A stretch of 6,517 nt of DNA from Candidatus Colicola caccequi (GCA_018065205.1 JAGHTR010000210.1:1-6517); one strand, 5' to 3'. Counted from the stretch's first letter, positions 1 through 6,256 are shown. Notes: a model not told the origin generated them from the letters alone. A program made the numbers and translations.

Positions 1-245
1 CGTTGCATGGTAGTAGAGTCCGCGATGGGTGCTTTATATGTGGCAGCCTGAATGGTATCGTCCGTTTCTGCGCCGATGGCGCGGGACATGTTGGTGGTAT
101 CAATCGTTGCCGATACGTATTGTTGCGGGGGCTCGTACTTAAAGAATAAGGTGTTGGTGAATCCGTCTGTGAACTCAGACAATAGCCAAACCAAGACTCC
201 GACGCCGATGAAGATGTATAAGATATGTAATAATCGTGTTGCCAT
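1..245 (-). CDS. Membrane-anchored protein of unknown function, N-terminal part (cut by window edge)
   Basis: An uninterrupted frame of 81 codons starts at the ATG at 245-243 and runs off the left edge. The protein begins MATRLLHILYIFIGVGVLVW. Residues about 5-22 form one hydrophobic segment followed by acidic and polar residues (SEFTDG), so it is probably a single-pass membrane anchor or uncleaved signal, with the rest outside the cytoplasm. The later part, to residue 81, is rich in T, A, D and Q and shows no motif I recognise. The start is set by context: the ATG overlaps the stop of the upstream DUF6913-type gene by one base (TAATG), a classic arrangement for coupled translation. That makes it the last visible gene of the ligA operon. 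I do not recognise the family, and most of the protein may lie outside the window. I am fairly sure it is coding; its function is unknown. Confidence 0.72.
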   Translation of the reverse strand, partial: MATRLLHILYIFIGVGVLVWLLSEFTDGFTNTLFFKYEPPQQYVSATIDTTNMSRAIGAETDDTIQAATYKAPIADSTTMQ

Positions 246-763
246 TAGTCTGCGCTCTGGATGAGTTTGAGGTAATGCATGATTTGATTAAAACTATATT
301 CTTCTGTACTGCCTTGTGGTACTTCAAGTAGCATGTCATACAGGTTGTCCTCTGCTCGCGATCCAATCTTAAACGCTGCTTGTGTGTACATAGCCAAGTA
401 GCGCATGGCTAAGATAGGTTGTTTAGATAAGTCGATAAGGACATCAAATTGTCGTCGTTGCATATCTTCCAACACGGATTGTTTAGGAGCGCCGAAGATA
501 TTAAAGTCTTTGAGTCCAAAGATGCGGCTATCAGGCAGGTTAGGGCTGAGCACATCATGTTTGGCGCAGTATCCCCAAGCGACGACGTGTTTATCATCTT
601 CTTGCAGTCGTCGAACGAGTGTTCGGATAGCAGGATTACGTTCTTGCCATTCGGATTCATACAACAGAACAACGGTTTCAATGTTAGCGTACGTTGGGAA
701 GGCGGTTGTACGTGGCTCAATGCGAGCTTTTTTCCAAGTAAATATTTTTTCTTTTAAGTTCAT
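245..763 (-). CDS. DUF6913-type conserved protein of unknown function
   Basis: A 172-residue soluble protein with no signal peptide or membrane segment. It opens with a basic helix (MNLKEKIFTWKKARIEPR). A central region alternates short hydrophobic strands with charged helices, giving an alpha/beta look: ETVVLLYES near 29-37, HVVAWGYC near 59-66. The most family-like stretch is FDVLIDLS (106-113), followed by RYLAMYTQAAFKIGSR (121-136) and a C-terminal helix (FNQIMHYLKLI). From memory this pattern, including the 'D-L-I-D-L' block and the 'Y-A-x-x-A-x-F-K-[IV]-G' block, fits DUF6913, a Bacteroidota family often found next to ligA or dapA. I could not run a search to confirm it. Its ATG overlaps the ligA stop by four bases (ATGA) and its stop overlaps the next start by one base, so its translation is probably coupled on both sides. 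Biochemical role unknown. Confidence 0.85.
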   Translation of the reverse strand: MNLKEKIFTWKKARIEPRTTAFPTYANIETVVLLYESEWQERNPAIRTLVRRLQEDDKHVVAWGYCAKHDVLSPNLPDSRIFGLKDFNIFGAPKQSVLEDMQRRQFDVLIDLSKQPILAMRYLAMYTQAAFKIGSRAEDNLYDMLLEVPQGSTEEYSFNQIMHYLKLIQSAD

Positions 764-2775
764 AGCATTTGTAAAAAATCTTCTTCGGACACCAACGGAA
801 TGCCGAGGGATTCGGCCTTGTGTCTTTTTTCGGGTCCCATATTTTCGCCAGCCAAGATGAAGGATGTCTTGCCGGATACGGATCCTGCGTTTTTGCCTCC
901 ATGTTGTTCAATCATGTCTTTGTATTCTTCGCGGGAATGGAAGGAGAAGGTGCCGGAAATGACGATTGTCTTTCCTGCCAGTGATTGAGTGGCGGTATTG
1001 GTTTGTGTAGGTTGTTCCGATACTAACTGCACTCCAGCTTGGCGCAATCGCACGAGGATAGACAGGTTGGTCTCGTCTTGGAAGTATGCGATTATGTTGT
1101 GTGCTATCTGTTCCCCGACATCTTCGATGGAGGTCAGTTCTTCGATTGTTGCCCATTGTAAAGTATCAATAGAAGTGAATCGTCGCGCAATTTTCTTGGC
1201 GGTTGTCTCTCCGATCATTCGTATTCCCAATGCAAAGAGTACGCGAGACCAAGGTACTTGTTTGGAGGTTTCTATGCCGGTCAGTATTTTTTCTGCCGAT
1301 TTATCTCCGAAGCCTTCTTGTTTAGCGATGTCATCTTTGCGCAAGTCATATATATCTGCTATATTCCGTACGAGTCCTTGTTCAAATAGCAAGTCGATTG
1401 TTTCCTGTCCCAGTCCGTCTATATCCATTGCTTTACGTGAGACGAAATGTTCCAGTTTGCCTTTTAGTTGTGGAGGGCAGGATGTTTCGTTTGGGCATCG
1501 CCATGCCGCTTCACCATCTATGCGCACGAGTGGTGTTCCGCATTCGGGGCATGTTTGGATGAATTGGTATGGAGCAGTTGCGTTATTATGGTTGGTATCG
1601 TCTTTGCCGGTTATTTTTGGGATAATCTCTCCGCCTTTTTCCACCCATACGCGGTCGCCTTCTTGTATGTTTAGTTGCCGAATAAAGTCCTCGTTATGGA
1701 GCGTAGCGCGTTGCACGATGGTGCCGCTTAGTTGGATAGGAGTGAGGTTGGCCACCGGTGTTACGACTCCGGTGCGACCTACTTGGTATGTAATTTTCTC
1801 GAGGGTAGTCAGTTGTTTTTCTGCGGGGAATTTATACGCGATGGCCCATCGTGGAGTCTTGGCGGTATAGCCCAACGTCTGTTGTTGTTGGAGGTTATTG
1901 ACTTTCAGCACAATGCCGTCTGTAGCAACCGGTAAGTTTTTGCGTTCTGTATCCCAATAGGCGATGAACTCCATCACTTCGTCCACGGAGTGACAAACCC
2001 GAATAGCATCCGATACAGGGAAGCCTCCTTGTCGAGCCATTTCCAAACGTTCCGAATGGGTTTGCCCGGGCAGTTGGTCTCCGAGCAAGTAATACAGATA
2101 CGCAATGAGTCCTCTGCGCCGTACTTCGTCCGGATCTAATAGTTTGAGTGTACCGGAAGCGGCATTGCGAGGGTTGGCAAATAAGGGGTCCTCATTACTT
2201 TCTCGTTCCCGATTCAGTCGTTCAAAGTTCTCCCAAGGCAGTAGCACTTCTCCGCGCAGTTCAACATACGGCAGGTTGGCGAGAGGAGGACGGAGCGTAG
2301 TGGGAATAGAAGGAATGGTAAGTATGTTCCGAAGCACGTCATCTCCCCGGATGCCGTCTCCTCGTGTGAGCGCGTGGGTGAGTTGTCCCTTTTCGTACCA
2401 TAGAGATATGCTCAGTCCGTCATATTTGAGTTCACATACTATTTCGACATTGGTTGGCAGTTTGCGCACCCAATCCTCGATTTCCTCTTTGCTATAGGTG
2501 TTTCCCAATGACAACATGGGATAGCGATGTTTGATAGATACGAACTTATTGCTGCCTAAATCCGAACCGACATGTTGGGTAGGGGAGGAAGCGTCTGCCA
2601 TTTCCGGATACATTTTCTCCAGGTCCTGCAGCCGATGCATCTTGAAGTCAAAATCTCTATCCGACATAGTAGGAGCGTTCTCCACATAGTAGAGATGATT
2701 GGCTTGAGTGAGTTCTGCTCGAAGTTGTAATAGTTCTTCTTTCTCCTGTTGTTCTATGTCTGAGAATAGATCCAT
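760..2775 (-). CDS. ligA: NAD-dependent DNA ligase LigA
   Basis: Seals single-strand nicks in DNA during replication and repair, using NAD+ to adenylate itself. The full-length protein has 671 residues, the usual size for the family. In order: an NAD-binding Ia region (HLYYVENAPTMSDRDFD, 27-43, with Phe42 where Tyr is usual); the nucleotidyltransferase domain with the active-site motif KYDG (117-120, Lys117 being the adenylated lysine), TRGDG (137-141), DGIVLKV (286-292) and AYKFP (313-317); an OB fold (GRTGVVTPVA, 333-342); a zinc finger with Cys409, Cys412, Cys427 and Cys433; helix-hairpin-helix repeats (about 445-580); and a C-terminal BRCT domain (about 598-671, with GTF at 608-610). All key residues are present. 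The gene starts 1 bp after the nuclease stop, and its own stop overlaps the next start, so it sits inside an operon. No promoter or Shine-Dalgarno site of its own is visible. Confidence 0.98.
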   Translation of the reverse strand: MDLFSDIEQQEKEELLQLRAELTQANHLYYVENAPTMSDRDFDFKMHRLQDLEKMYPEMADASSPTQHVGSDLGSNKFVSIKHRYPMLSLGNTYSKEEIEDWVRKLPTNVEIVCELKYDGLSISLWYEKGQLTHALTRGDGIRGDDVLRNILTIPSIPTTLRPPLANLPYVELRGEVLLPWENFERLNRERESNEDPLFANPRNAASGTLKLLDPDEVRRRGLIAYLYYLLGDQLPGQTHSERLEMARQGGFPVSDAIRVCHSVDEVMEFIAYWDTERKNLPVATDGIVLKVNNLQQQQTLGYTAKTPRWAIAYKFPAEKQLTTLEKITYQVGRTGVVTPVANLTPIQLSGTIVQRATLHNEDFIRQLNIQEGDRVWVEKGGEIIPKITGKDDTNHNNATAPYQFIQTCPECGTPLVRIDGEAAWRCPNETSCPPQLKGKLEHFVSRKAMDIDGLGQETIDLLFEQGLVRNIADIYDLRKDDIAKQEGFGDKSAEKILTGIETSKQVPWSRVLFALGIRMIGETTAKKIARRFTSIDTLQWATIEELTSIEDVGEQIAHNIIAYFQDETNLSILVRLRQAGVQLVSEQPTQTNTATQSLAGKTIVISGTFSFHSREEYKDMIEQHGGKNAGSVSGKTSFILAGENMGPEKRHKAESLGIPLVSEEDFLQML

Positions 2776-2776
2776 G

Positions 2777-4015
2777 TTAGTGTTTGATGAACTTGAATGT
2801 CCTTACATTGCCGTTATAGAAGATGTGGTAGATGTATACGCCGGGGCGTAATGTGGATGCAAAAGCATTTTCTAAGTTATCGGTTGTAATAACGGTTTCT
2901 TCACTAAGTTGTTGCTGATAAATGAAGTTGCCGTAATAGTCATAGATGCGCACATACCCGCCTTTGTTGCTGCTGATAATCAAATCGCTGCCTAGTTCGC
3001 TAACAGAGAGACCGGAAGGGTCCACGTGTGTGCCATTGAGTCGCAAACCGACTATGATGGGGTCATGGTCCGAATAGCGACGAATGGATTTTTCTCCGGT
3101 GGGGTATCCGTATTGATTATCTGTGTATTTGCTATTGCAATGGAAGGCTTGAATGCCGGTGACTTGTGGTAGCATGGTGGAGTTGACGATGGCATGGTCT
3201 AAGTAGTCATAATCGCCGCGGTAGTAGTAACTATATCGCGTTGTGTCATCCAGGAATCTCTGCAATAAATCGGTGCGCAGATCTTTGTGGTCATTCTCTA
3301 ATAGAATAGAGATGGGCGATTCGTCCCAGTAGGAGTTGAGGTCACCCATAATGAGGACATCGGGGTCCATAGCGGCTGATTGCTTGCATAATGTATTGAC
3401 CGCCATGGCTTCGTGATTCCGTCGGTCATCACCACCATCTCCGGTTTTAGATTTGAAGTGGTTGATAGAAAAATTAAATTTCTCTCCGGTAGCTACTTCC
3501 CGGAAGGTCTTGATGTACTTGCGATGTGCCACTTCTGTGTTGTCTTTTCCTAAGTAATCGCCATGTGGCACGATTACATTGGCGTCGTATACATAGATGC
3601 ACGTTGTGAAGGAAGACCCGGAACTTGTTCCATTGTGCACAAAATCATAGCGTCTATCGGGACGTCTGCTATTCAGTTCTGCACAGATTTCAGTGGCAGC
3701 CGTTATGCCTCCCTCTATTTCCACCAATCCATATAAATCGGCATTGATGACGGAAAGAGCCGAACATACTTTCTCTTTTTGGATGGAATGTTGCCACTCT
3801 CCGCTTGGTCCATACCCGGTGTTCCATGCTGCTTCCGTAGCAAGATAGTATTCCAGGTTAGCAGCGCATACGAGTATTGTGTGCGGATTTTTAGGGTCTT
3901 TCTTATCGATCTGCTTTAAATCCGGACCTTTCATCAAGTAGTCCAGATAGTCTCCGGCGCACAGATTACCTGCGCAAAGTAGTATAGCGATACACAAAAG
4001 AAAATGTTTTTTCAT
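2777..4015 (-). CDS. Secreted endonuclease/exonuclease/phosphatase-family protein with probable T9SS sorting tail
   Basis: A 412-residue predicted exported metal-dependent phosphodiesterase, probably an extracellular nuclease. Residues 1-20 are a Sec signal peptide (MKKHFLLCIAILLCAGNLCA) with likely cleavage after Ala20. The EEP catalytic motifs appear in order: Asn53, LVEIEG (97-102, Glu99 or Glu101 for metal), NHFKSK (185-190), GDLNSY (224-229), LDH (272-274) and SDHDP (315-319). NHFKSK with LDH and SDHDP resembles the ExeM-like secreted nuclease branch more than the exonuclease III or DNase I branches. After a linker (about 325-340), the last 70 residues resemble a type A C-terminal sorting domain of type IX secretion: a VRIYDYYGN strand (355-363), LRPGVYIY (389-396) and a basic end (KFIKH). 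This suggests export across the outer membrane. It is the first gene of the ligA operon, 1 bp from ligA, with a promoter at 4038-4069. Substrate (DNA, RNA or a phospholipid) is not determined by the sequence. Confidence 0.9.
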   Translation of the reverse strand: MKKHFLLCIAILLCAGNLCAGDYLDYLMKGPDLKQIDKKDPKNPHTILVCAANLEYYLATEAAWNTGYGPSGEWQHSIQKEKVCSALSVINADLYGLVEIEGGITAATEICAELNSRRPDRRYDFVHNGTSSGSSFTTCIYVYDANVIVPHGDYLGKDNTEVAHRKYIKTFREVATGEKFNFSINHFKSKTGDGGDDRRNHEAMAVNTLCKQSAAMDPDVLIMGDLNSYWDESPISILLENDHKDLRTDLLQRFLDDTTRYSYYYRGDYDYLDHAIVNSTMLPQVTGIQAFHCNSKYTDNQYGYPTGEKSIRRYSDHDPIIVGLRLNGTHVDPSGLSVSELGSDLIISSNKGGYVRIYDYYGNFIYQQQLSEETVITTDNLENAFASTLRPGVYIYHIFYNGNVRTFKFIKH

Positions 4016-4037
4016 AAAATATCACAATTTAAGGCTG

Positions 4038-4069
4038 CAAAGATACACTTTTTTTTGCATATATGCAAA
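4038..4069 (-). promoter_or_regulatory. Promoter of the nuclease-ligA operon (Bacteroidota type)
   Basis: Read on the minus strand, TTTG (4069-4066) is followed after 20 bp by TATCTTTG (4045-4038). This matches the TTTG-N19/20-TAnnTTTG consensus of the Bacteroidota primary sigma factor. Transcription should start near 4031, giving a leader of roughly 15 bases before the nuclease ATG at 4015. Its -33 element is one arm of the palindrome at 4054-4069. Confidence 0.85.
4054..4069. repeat. Perfect 16-bp palindrome shared by two divergent promoters
   Basis: TTTGCATATATGCAAA equals its own reverse complement. Each arm supplies the -33 TTTG of one divergent promoter, so the elements lie back to back with only 8 bp (CATATATG) between them. 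The centre of the palindrome (between 4061 and 4062) is also the exact centre of the two -7 boxes (4038-4045 and 4078-4085). It may be simply the geometry of two overlapping promoters or an operator for a dimeric regulator; no regulator can be named from the sequence. Confidence 0.8.
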
Positions 4070-4085
4070 TATTTTCGTACCTTTG
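4054..4085 (+). promoter_or_regulatory. dapA promoter (Bacteroidota type)
   Basis: TTTG (4054-4057), a 20-bp spacer, then TACCTTTG (4078-4085) match the TTTG-N19/20-TAnnTTTG consensus. Transcription should start near 4091, only about 6-12 bases before the dapA start codon. The -7 element also overlaps a 10-bp palindrome, TTTGCGCAAA (4082-4091), which covers the expected start site. Confidence 0.85.
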
Positions 4086-4102
4086 CGCAAAATTTAATGA
4101 TA

Positions 4103-4987
4103 ATGTTGCAACTTAAAGGATTAGGAACTGCATTAATTACGCCATTCTTGCCGAGTGGTGCAGTTGATTATGATGGTTTGAAGCGGCTATTGGATATCCA
4201 GTTACAGGGAGGGGTAGATTATATCGTCGTGTTGGGTACGACCGGAGAGGCTGCTACGATGACTGAACAAGAGAAGAAAGATGTTCGTCAATTTATTGTG
4301 CGGTATGTATCAGGTCGTTTGCCGTTGGTGTTGGGATTTGGTGGAAATAACACGGCTCAGGTGGTGGCGGATTTGAATGCGAATAAAGAAGAATTGCAGC
4401 GTGATTTTGCAGCCATATTAAGTGTGTGTCCCTTCTATAACAAACCTAGTCAAGAGGGCTTATATCAACACTTTACGGCGATAGCGGACAGCAGTCCGAT
4501 ACCGGTTATTTTGTATAATGTTCCCGGTCGAACGGGTGTGAATTTATTGCCCGAAACGGTGATGCGAATTTTTGCGGATAAGTCTGACAAAATCATGGGC
4601 ATTAAGGAGGCGAGTGGCAATATGGATCAGATTAAGCATTTGATTGATTTGGTTAAGGTTCGACCGCTGTCCGATGGGCGTTTTTTGTTAGTGATTTCCG
4701 GCGATGATGGTATTGCTGCGGATGTAATGATGGCGGGAGGGGCAGGCTTGATTAGTGTTGCCGCCAATGCTTGGCCGAAAGAGTTGAGTCAGATTGTTCG
4801 CAAGCAAGATGTTCTGTTGCAGAACCGTTTTGAGAATATGGTGCGTTTGCTGTTTAAGGAAGGTAATCCAAGTGGAATTAAGACTGTTTTGAGTCAAAGG
4901 GGTGTGATTCACAACGTGCTTCGTTTGCCGTTAGTGCCTAATTCTAAAGAAGTGCAAGCAGAAATCCGAAGTTGCGTGTGTGACTAA
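4103..4987 (+). CDS. dapA: 4-hydroxy-tetrahydrodipicolinate synthase DapA
   Basis: Condenses pyruvate with aspartate semialdehyde, the first committed step towards diaminopimelate and lysine, in the cytoplasm. With the start at 4103 it has 294 residues, normal for this TIM-barrel family. Visible landmarks are the GTTGE loop (45-49, Thr46/Thr47), PFYNKP (110-115, Tyr112), YNVPGRTG (138-145, with Tyr138 as catalytic proton relay and Arg143 for the substrate carboxylate), GIKEASG (166-172, with Schiff-base Lys168) and GDD (200-202). All catalytic residues are present, which favours DapA over related N-acetylneuraminate lyases; other class I aldolases of the family cannot be wholly excluded. The frame is open further upstream, to 4004, but that stretch crosses the promoter. 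ATGs at 4097 and 4103 are both possible; 4103 leaves a more usable leader and puts the conserved LKGLGTALITPF near the N terminus. Monocistronic, followed by a terminator. Confidence 0.95.
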   Translation: MLQLKGLGTALITPFLPSGAVDYDGLKRLLDIQLQGGVDYIVVLGTTGEAATMTEQEKKDVRQFIVRYVSGRLPLVLGFGGNNTAQVVADLNANKEELQRDFAAILSVCPFYNKPSQEGLYQHFTAIADSSPIPVILYNVPGRTGVNLLPETVMRIFADKSDKIMGIKEASGNMDQIKHLIDLVKVRPLSDGRFLLVISGDDGIAADVMMAGGAGLISVAANAWPKELSQIVRKQDVLLQNRFENMVRLLFKEGNPSGIKTVLSQRGVIHNVLRLPLVPNSKEVQAEIRSCVCD

Positions 4988-4992
4988 ACAAA

Positions 4993-5024
4993 AAAAGAGC
5001 TGTCCAGTAATGAACAGCTTTTTT
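4993..5024. terminator. Bidirectional intrinsic terminator between dapA and rplT
   Basis: The arms AGCTGT (4998-5003) and ACAGCT (5014-5019) pair around a 10-base loop. The stem continues through a G-T pair into A/T pairs. It has an A-run on the left (4990-4996) and a T-run on the right (5019-5024), so it reads as a hairpin plus U-tract on both strands. It lies 5 bp after the dapA stop and 20 bp after the stop of the convergent rplT, and should end both transcripts. Confidence 0.88.
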
Positions 5025-5044
5025 CTTTTGTCACAAATAGAGCG

Positions 5045-5395
5045 TTATGCTTTCTTTGCTTTGTCAGCAATAGCCTTAAAGGCTTTGGGTTGATTCATGG
5101 CGAGGTCGGCCAGAACCTTGCGGTTGATGACGATACCTGCTTTCTTCAAAGCACCCATGAGTTGACTGTAACTGAGTCCCTCGAGACGAGCGGCTGCGTT
5201 GATACGTTGAATCCAAAGCGCACGGAAAGTGCGTTTTTTGTTCTTACGATCACGATAAGCATACTGGAGACCTTTCTCCCACGTGTTTTTGGCGACTGTC
5301 CAAACATTAGCACGGCCACCAAAGTTACCTCTTGTGAGGCTCATAATCTTCTTACGACGAGCGCGAGAAGCTACATGATTTACTGATCTTGGCAT
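5045..5395 (-). CDS. rplT: Large ribosomal subunit protein bL20
   Basis: bL20 is a primary 23S rRNA-binding protein needed early in assembly of the 50S subunit. The 116-residue product has the usual length and family signatures: the basic N-terminal extension MPRSVNHVASRARRKKI, then YAYRDRKNKKRTFRALWIQRINAAAR (about 46-71), LSYSQLMGALKKAGI and a lysine-rich C terminus. It is the last gene of infC-rpmI-rplT, 28 bp after rpmI, and is followed by the shared bidirectional terminator. In other bacteria L20 represses this operon by binding its mRNA; a candidate site is discussed at 5653-5682. Complete and unremarkable. Confidence 0.98.
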   Translation of the reverse strand: MPRSVNHVASRARRKKIMSLTRGNFGGRANVWTVAKNTWEKGLQYAYRDRKNKKRTFRALWIQRINAAARLEGLSYSQLMGALKKAGIVINRKVLADLAMNQPKAFKAIADKAKKA

Positions 5396-5423
5396 AGTTC
5401 AATAAAAATTTGATGGTTAATAC

Positions 5424-5621
5424 TTAACGCAGCAACAGCATTTCGCGGAGGCTACGCATGTTGGTTTGGTCGACCATAGCAACGTGGTCAAGACGACGTT
5501 TTTGCTTTTTGGTCTTCTTAGTCAAAATGTGACTGTGATAAGCGTGTTTACGCTTAATTTTACCGGTTCCGGTAAGAGTGAATCTTTTTTTAGCACCGGA
5601 ATTAGTTTTTACCTTTGGCAT
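5424..5621 (-). CDS. rpmI: Large ribosomal subunit protein bL35
   Basis: A small basic 50S protein of 65 residues, the standard length. The start MPKVKTNSGAKKRFTLTGTG and the central HAYHSHILTKKTKKQKRRL are diagnostic of bL35. It lies between infC and rplT in the conserved order. The 74-bp gap upstream of it is long for this operon and contains a hairpin (5653-5682). The sequence just before its ATG is A/T-rich (AAATTTTTAACAAA) with no Shine-Dalgarno site, as usual in Bacteroidota. Confidence 0.98.
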   Translation of the reverse strand: MPKVKTNSGAKKRFTLTGTGKIKRKHAYHSHILTKKTKKQKRRLDHVAMVDQTNMRSLREMLLLR

Positions 5622-5652
5622 TTTGTTAAAAATTTAGTTAGTTATTATTTTA

Positions 5653-5682
5653 GGTCGTCGGTAGCCTTAGGACCGTCCGACC
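5653..5682 (-). promoter_or_regulatory. Candidate leader hairpin in the infC-rpmI gap (possible r-protein autoregulatory element)
   Basis: On the transcribed (minus) strand the gap can fold into a two-part hairpin: outer stem GGTCG/CGACC (5 bp), an asymmetric internal loop (GA opposite A), inner stem CGGT/ACCG (4 bp) and a 9-base loop CCTAAGGCT. It lies 13 bp after the infC stop and about 30 bp before the rpmI start. No U-tract follows, so it is not a standard terminator. The segment ACGGTCCTAAGG (5676-5665) is identical to a universally conserved 23S rRNA stretch. In other bacteria L20 controls rpmI-rplT by binding leader RNA that mimics its rRNA site; a similar role here is inference from position only. 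Confidence 0.45.
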
Positions 5683-5695
5683 ATGTTAGAATCAG

Positions 5696-6256
5696 TTATT
5701 TCTTGTTAGGCGCAATCATTACGATCATGCGTTTCCCCTCTAATTTAGGCGCAGCTTCCGGTTTACCTACTTCCTCTAAGTCTTTGCAGAAGCGAGCTAA
5801 TAACTCTTCCCCTTGTTCTTTGAACAAAATAGAGCGTCCACGGAAGAACACATAGGATTTTACCTTATCGCCGTCTTTCAAGAATTCTTGAGCGTGTTTG
5901 AGTTTAAATTGATAGTCATGTTCATCCGTTTGTGGTCCAAATCGAATTTCTTTGATATCAATCTTTTTTGAGTTGGCTTTTTGCTCTTTTTCCTTGCGTT
6001 TTTTCTGGTAGAGGAATTTTTGATAGTCAATCACTCTACAAACAGGAGGAACGGCATTGGGGCTGATTTCAACCAAATCAAGGTTTAAGTCGTCCGCAAT
6101 ACGCATAGCTTCCTGGTAGGAATAGATGCCTTGCTCAATGTTATCGCCAACAAGGCGAACTTCGTTTACGCCGCGAATCTTATCGTTGATTCTATTCGGC
6201 ATTTCTTTTTCGACGCGACCACGACGGGGCGCTGGGGTAGGTTGTGGGTAAGCCAT
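5696..6256 (-). CDS. infC: Translation initiation factor IF-3
   Basis: IF-3 binds the 30S subunit, keeps 50S away and checks the start codon-initiator tRNA pairing. With the ATG at 6256-6254 it has 186 residues. An N-terminal domain begins at NRINDKIR (21-28) with the family blocks EVRLVGDN, LDLVEISPNAVPPVCR (59-74) and the signature around RVIDYQKFLYQKKR (74-87). A lysine-rich linker helix follows, then the C-terminal domain (about 100-186) with KEIRFGPQTDEHDYQFKLKH and FFRGRSILFKEQG. About 20 residues rich in proline and arginine precede NRIND, longer than in E. coli. A TTG three codons upstream (6265) lies almost on the predicted transcription start, so I reject it. An internal ATG at 6202 (MPNRIND) is an alternative. 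First gene of infC-rpmI-rplT, with promoter at 6274-6304. No thrS lies upstream. Confidence 0.96.
   Translation of the reverse strand: MAYPQPTPAPRRGRVEKEMPNRINDKIRGVNEVRLVGDNIEQGIYSYQEAMRIADDLNLDLVEISPNAVPPVCRVIDYQKFLYQKKRKEKEQKANSKKIDIKEIRFGPQTDEHDYQFKLKHAQEFLKDGDKVKSYVFFRGRSILFKEQGEELLARFCKDLEEVGKPEAAPKLEGKRMIVMIAPNKK

Noticed and set aside
245..763. Plus-strand open frames opposite the DUF6913-type gene (405-860 and 449-757)
   Set aside because: They are antisense to a gene tied into the operon by start-stop overlaps at both ends, and have no promoter or recognisable product.
989..1870. Long open frame (293 codons) on the plus strand opposite ligA
   Set aside because: It lies wholly antisense to a full-length LigA with all catalytic motifs. 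Its product is rich in Ser, Cys, Arg and Val in the manner of a reverse-frame shadow, with no recognisable domain and no promoter in front.
3956..4015. Nuclease as a lipoprotein, because its signal region contains cysteines (Cys8, Cys14 and Cys19)
   Set aside because: None of these cysteines is preceded by an acceptable lipobox (for Cys19 the preceding residues are G-N-L). The C-A-G junction after Cys19 fits ordinary signal peptidase I cleavage better.
4004..4102. Upstream extension of the dapA frame (MFFHKISQFKAAK...)
   Set aside because: It crosses the divergent promoter region and overlaps the start of the nuclease gene. The dapA -7 box lies inside it, so the extension would not be on the mRNA, and DapA proteins start close to LKGLG.
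5665..5676. An I-CeuI homing site or an rRNA gene fragment
   Set aside because: Only 12 bases match the conserved 23S core; the flanks (GGTCGG on one side, CTACCGACG on the other) do not continue the rRNA sequence, so no full site or rRNA fragment is present.
5653..5682. Reading the infC-rpmI hairpin as an intrinsic terminator
   Set aside because: No U-tract follows on the minus strand (TAAAATAATA comes next), and termination here would cut off the ribosomal protein genes.
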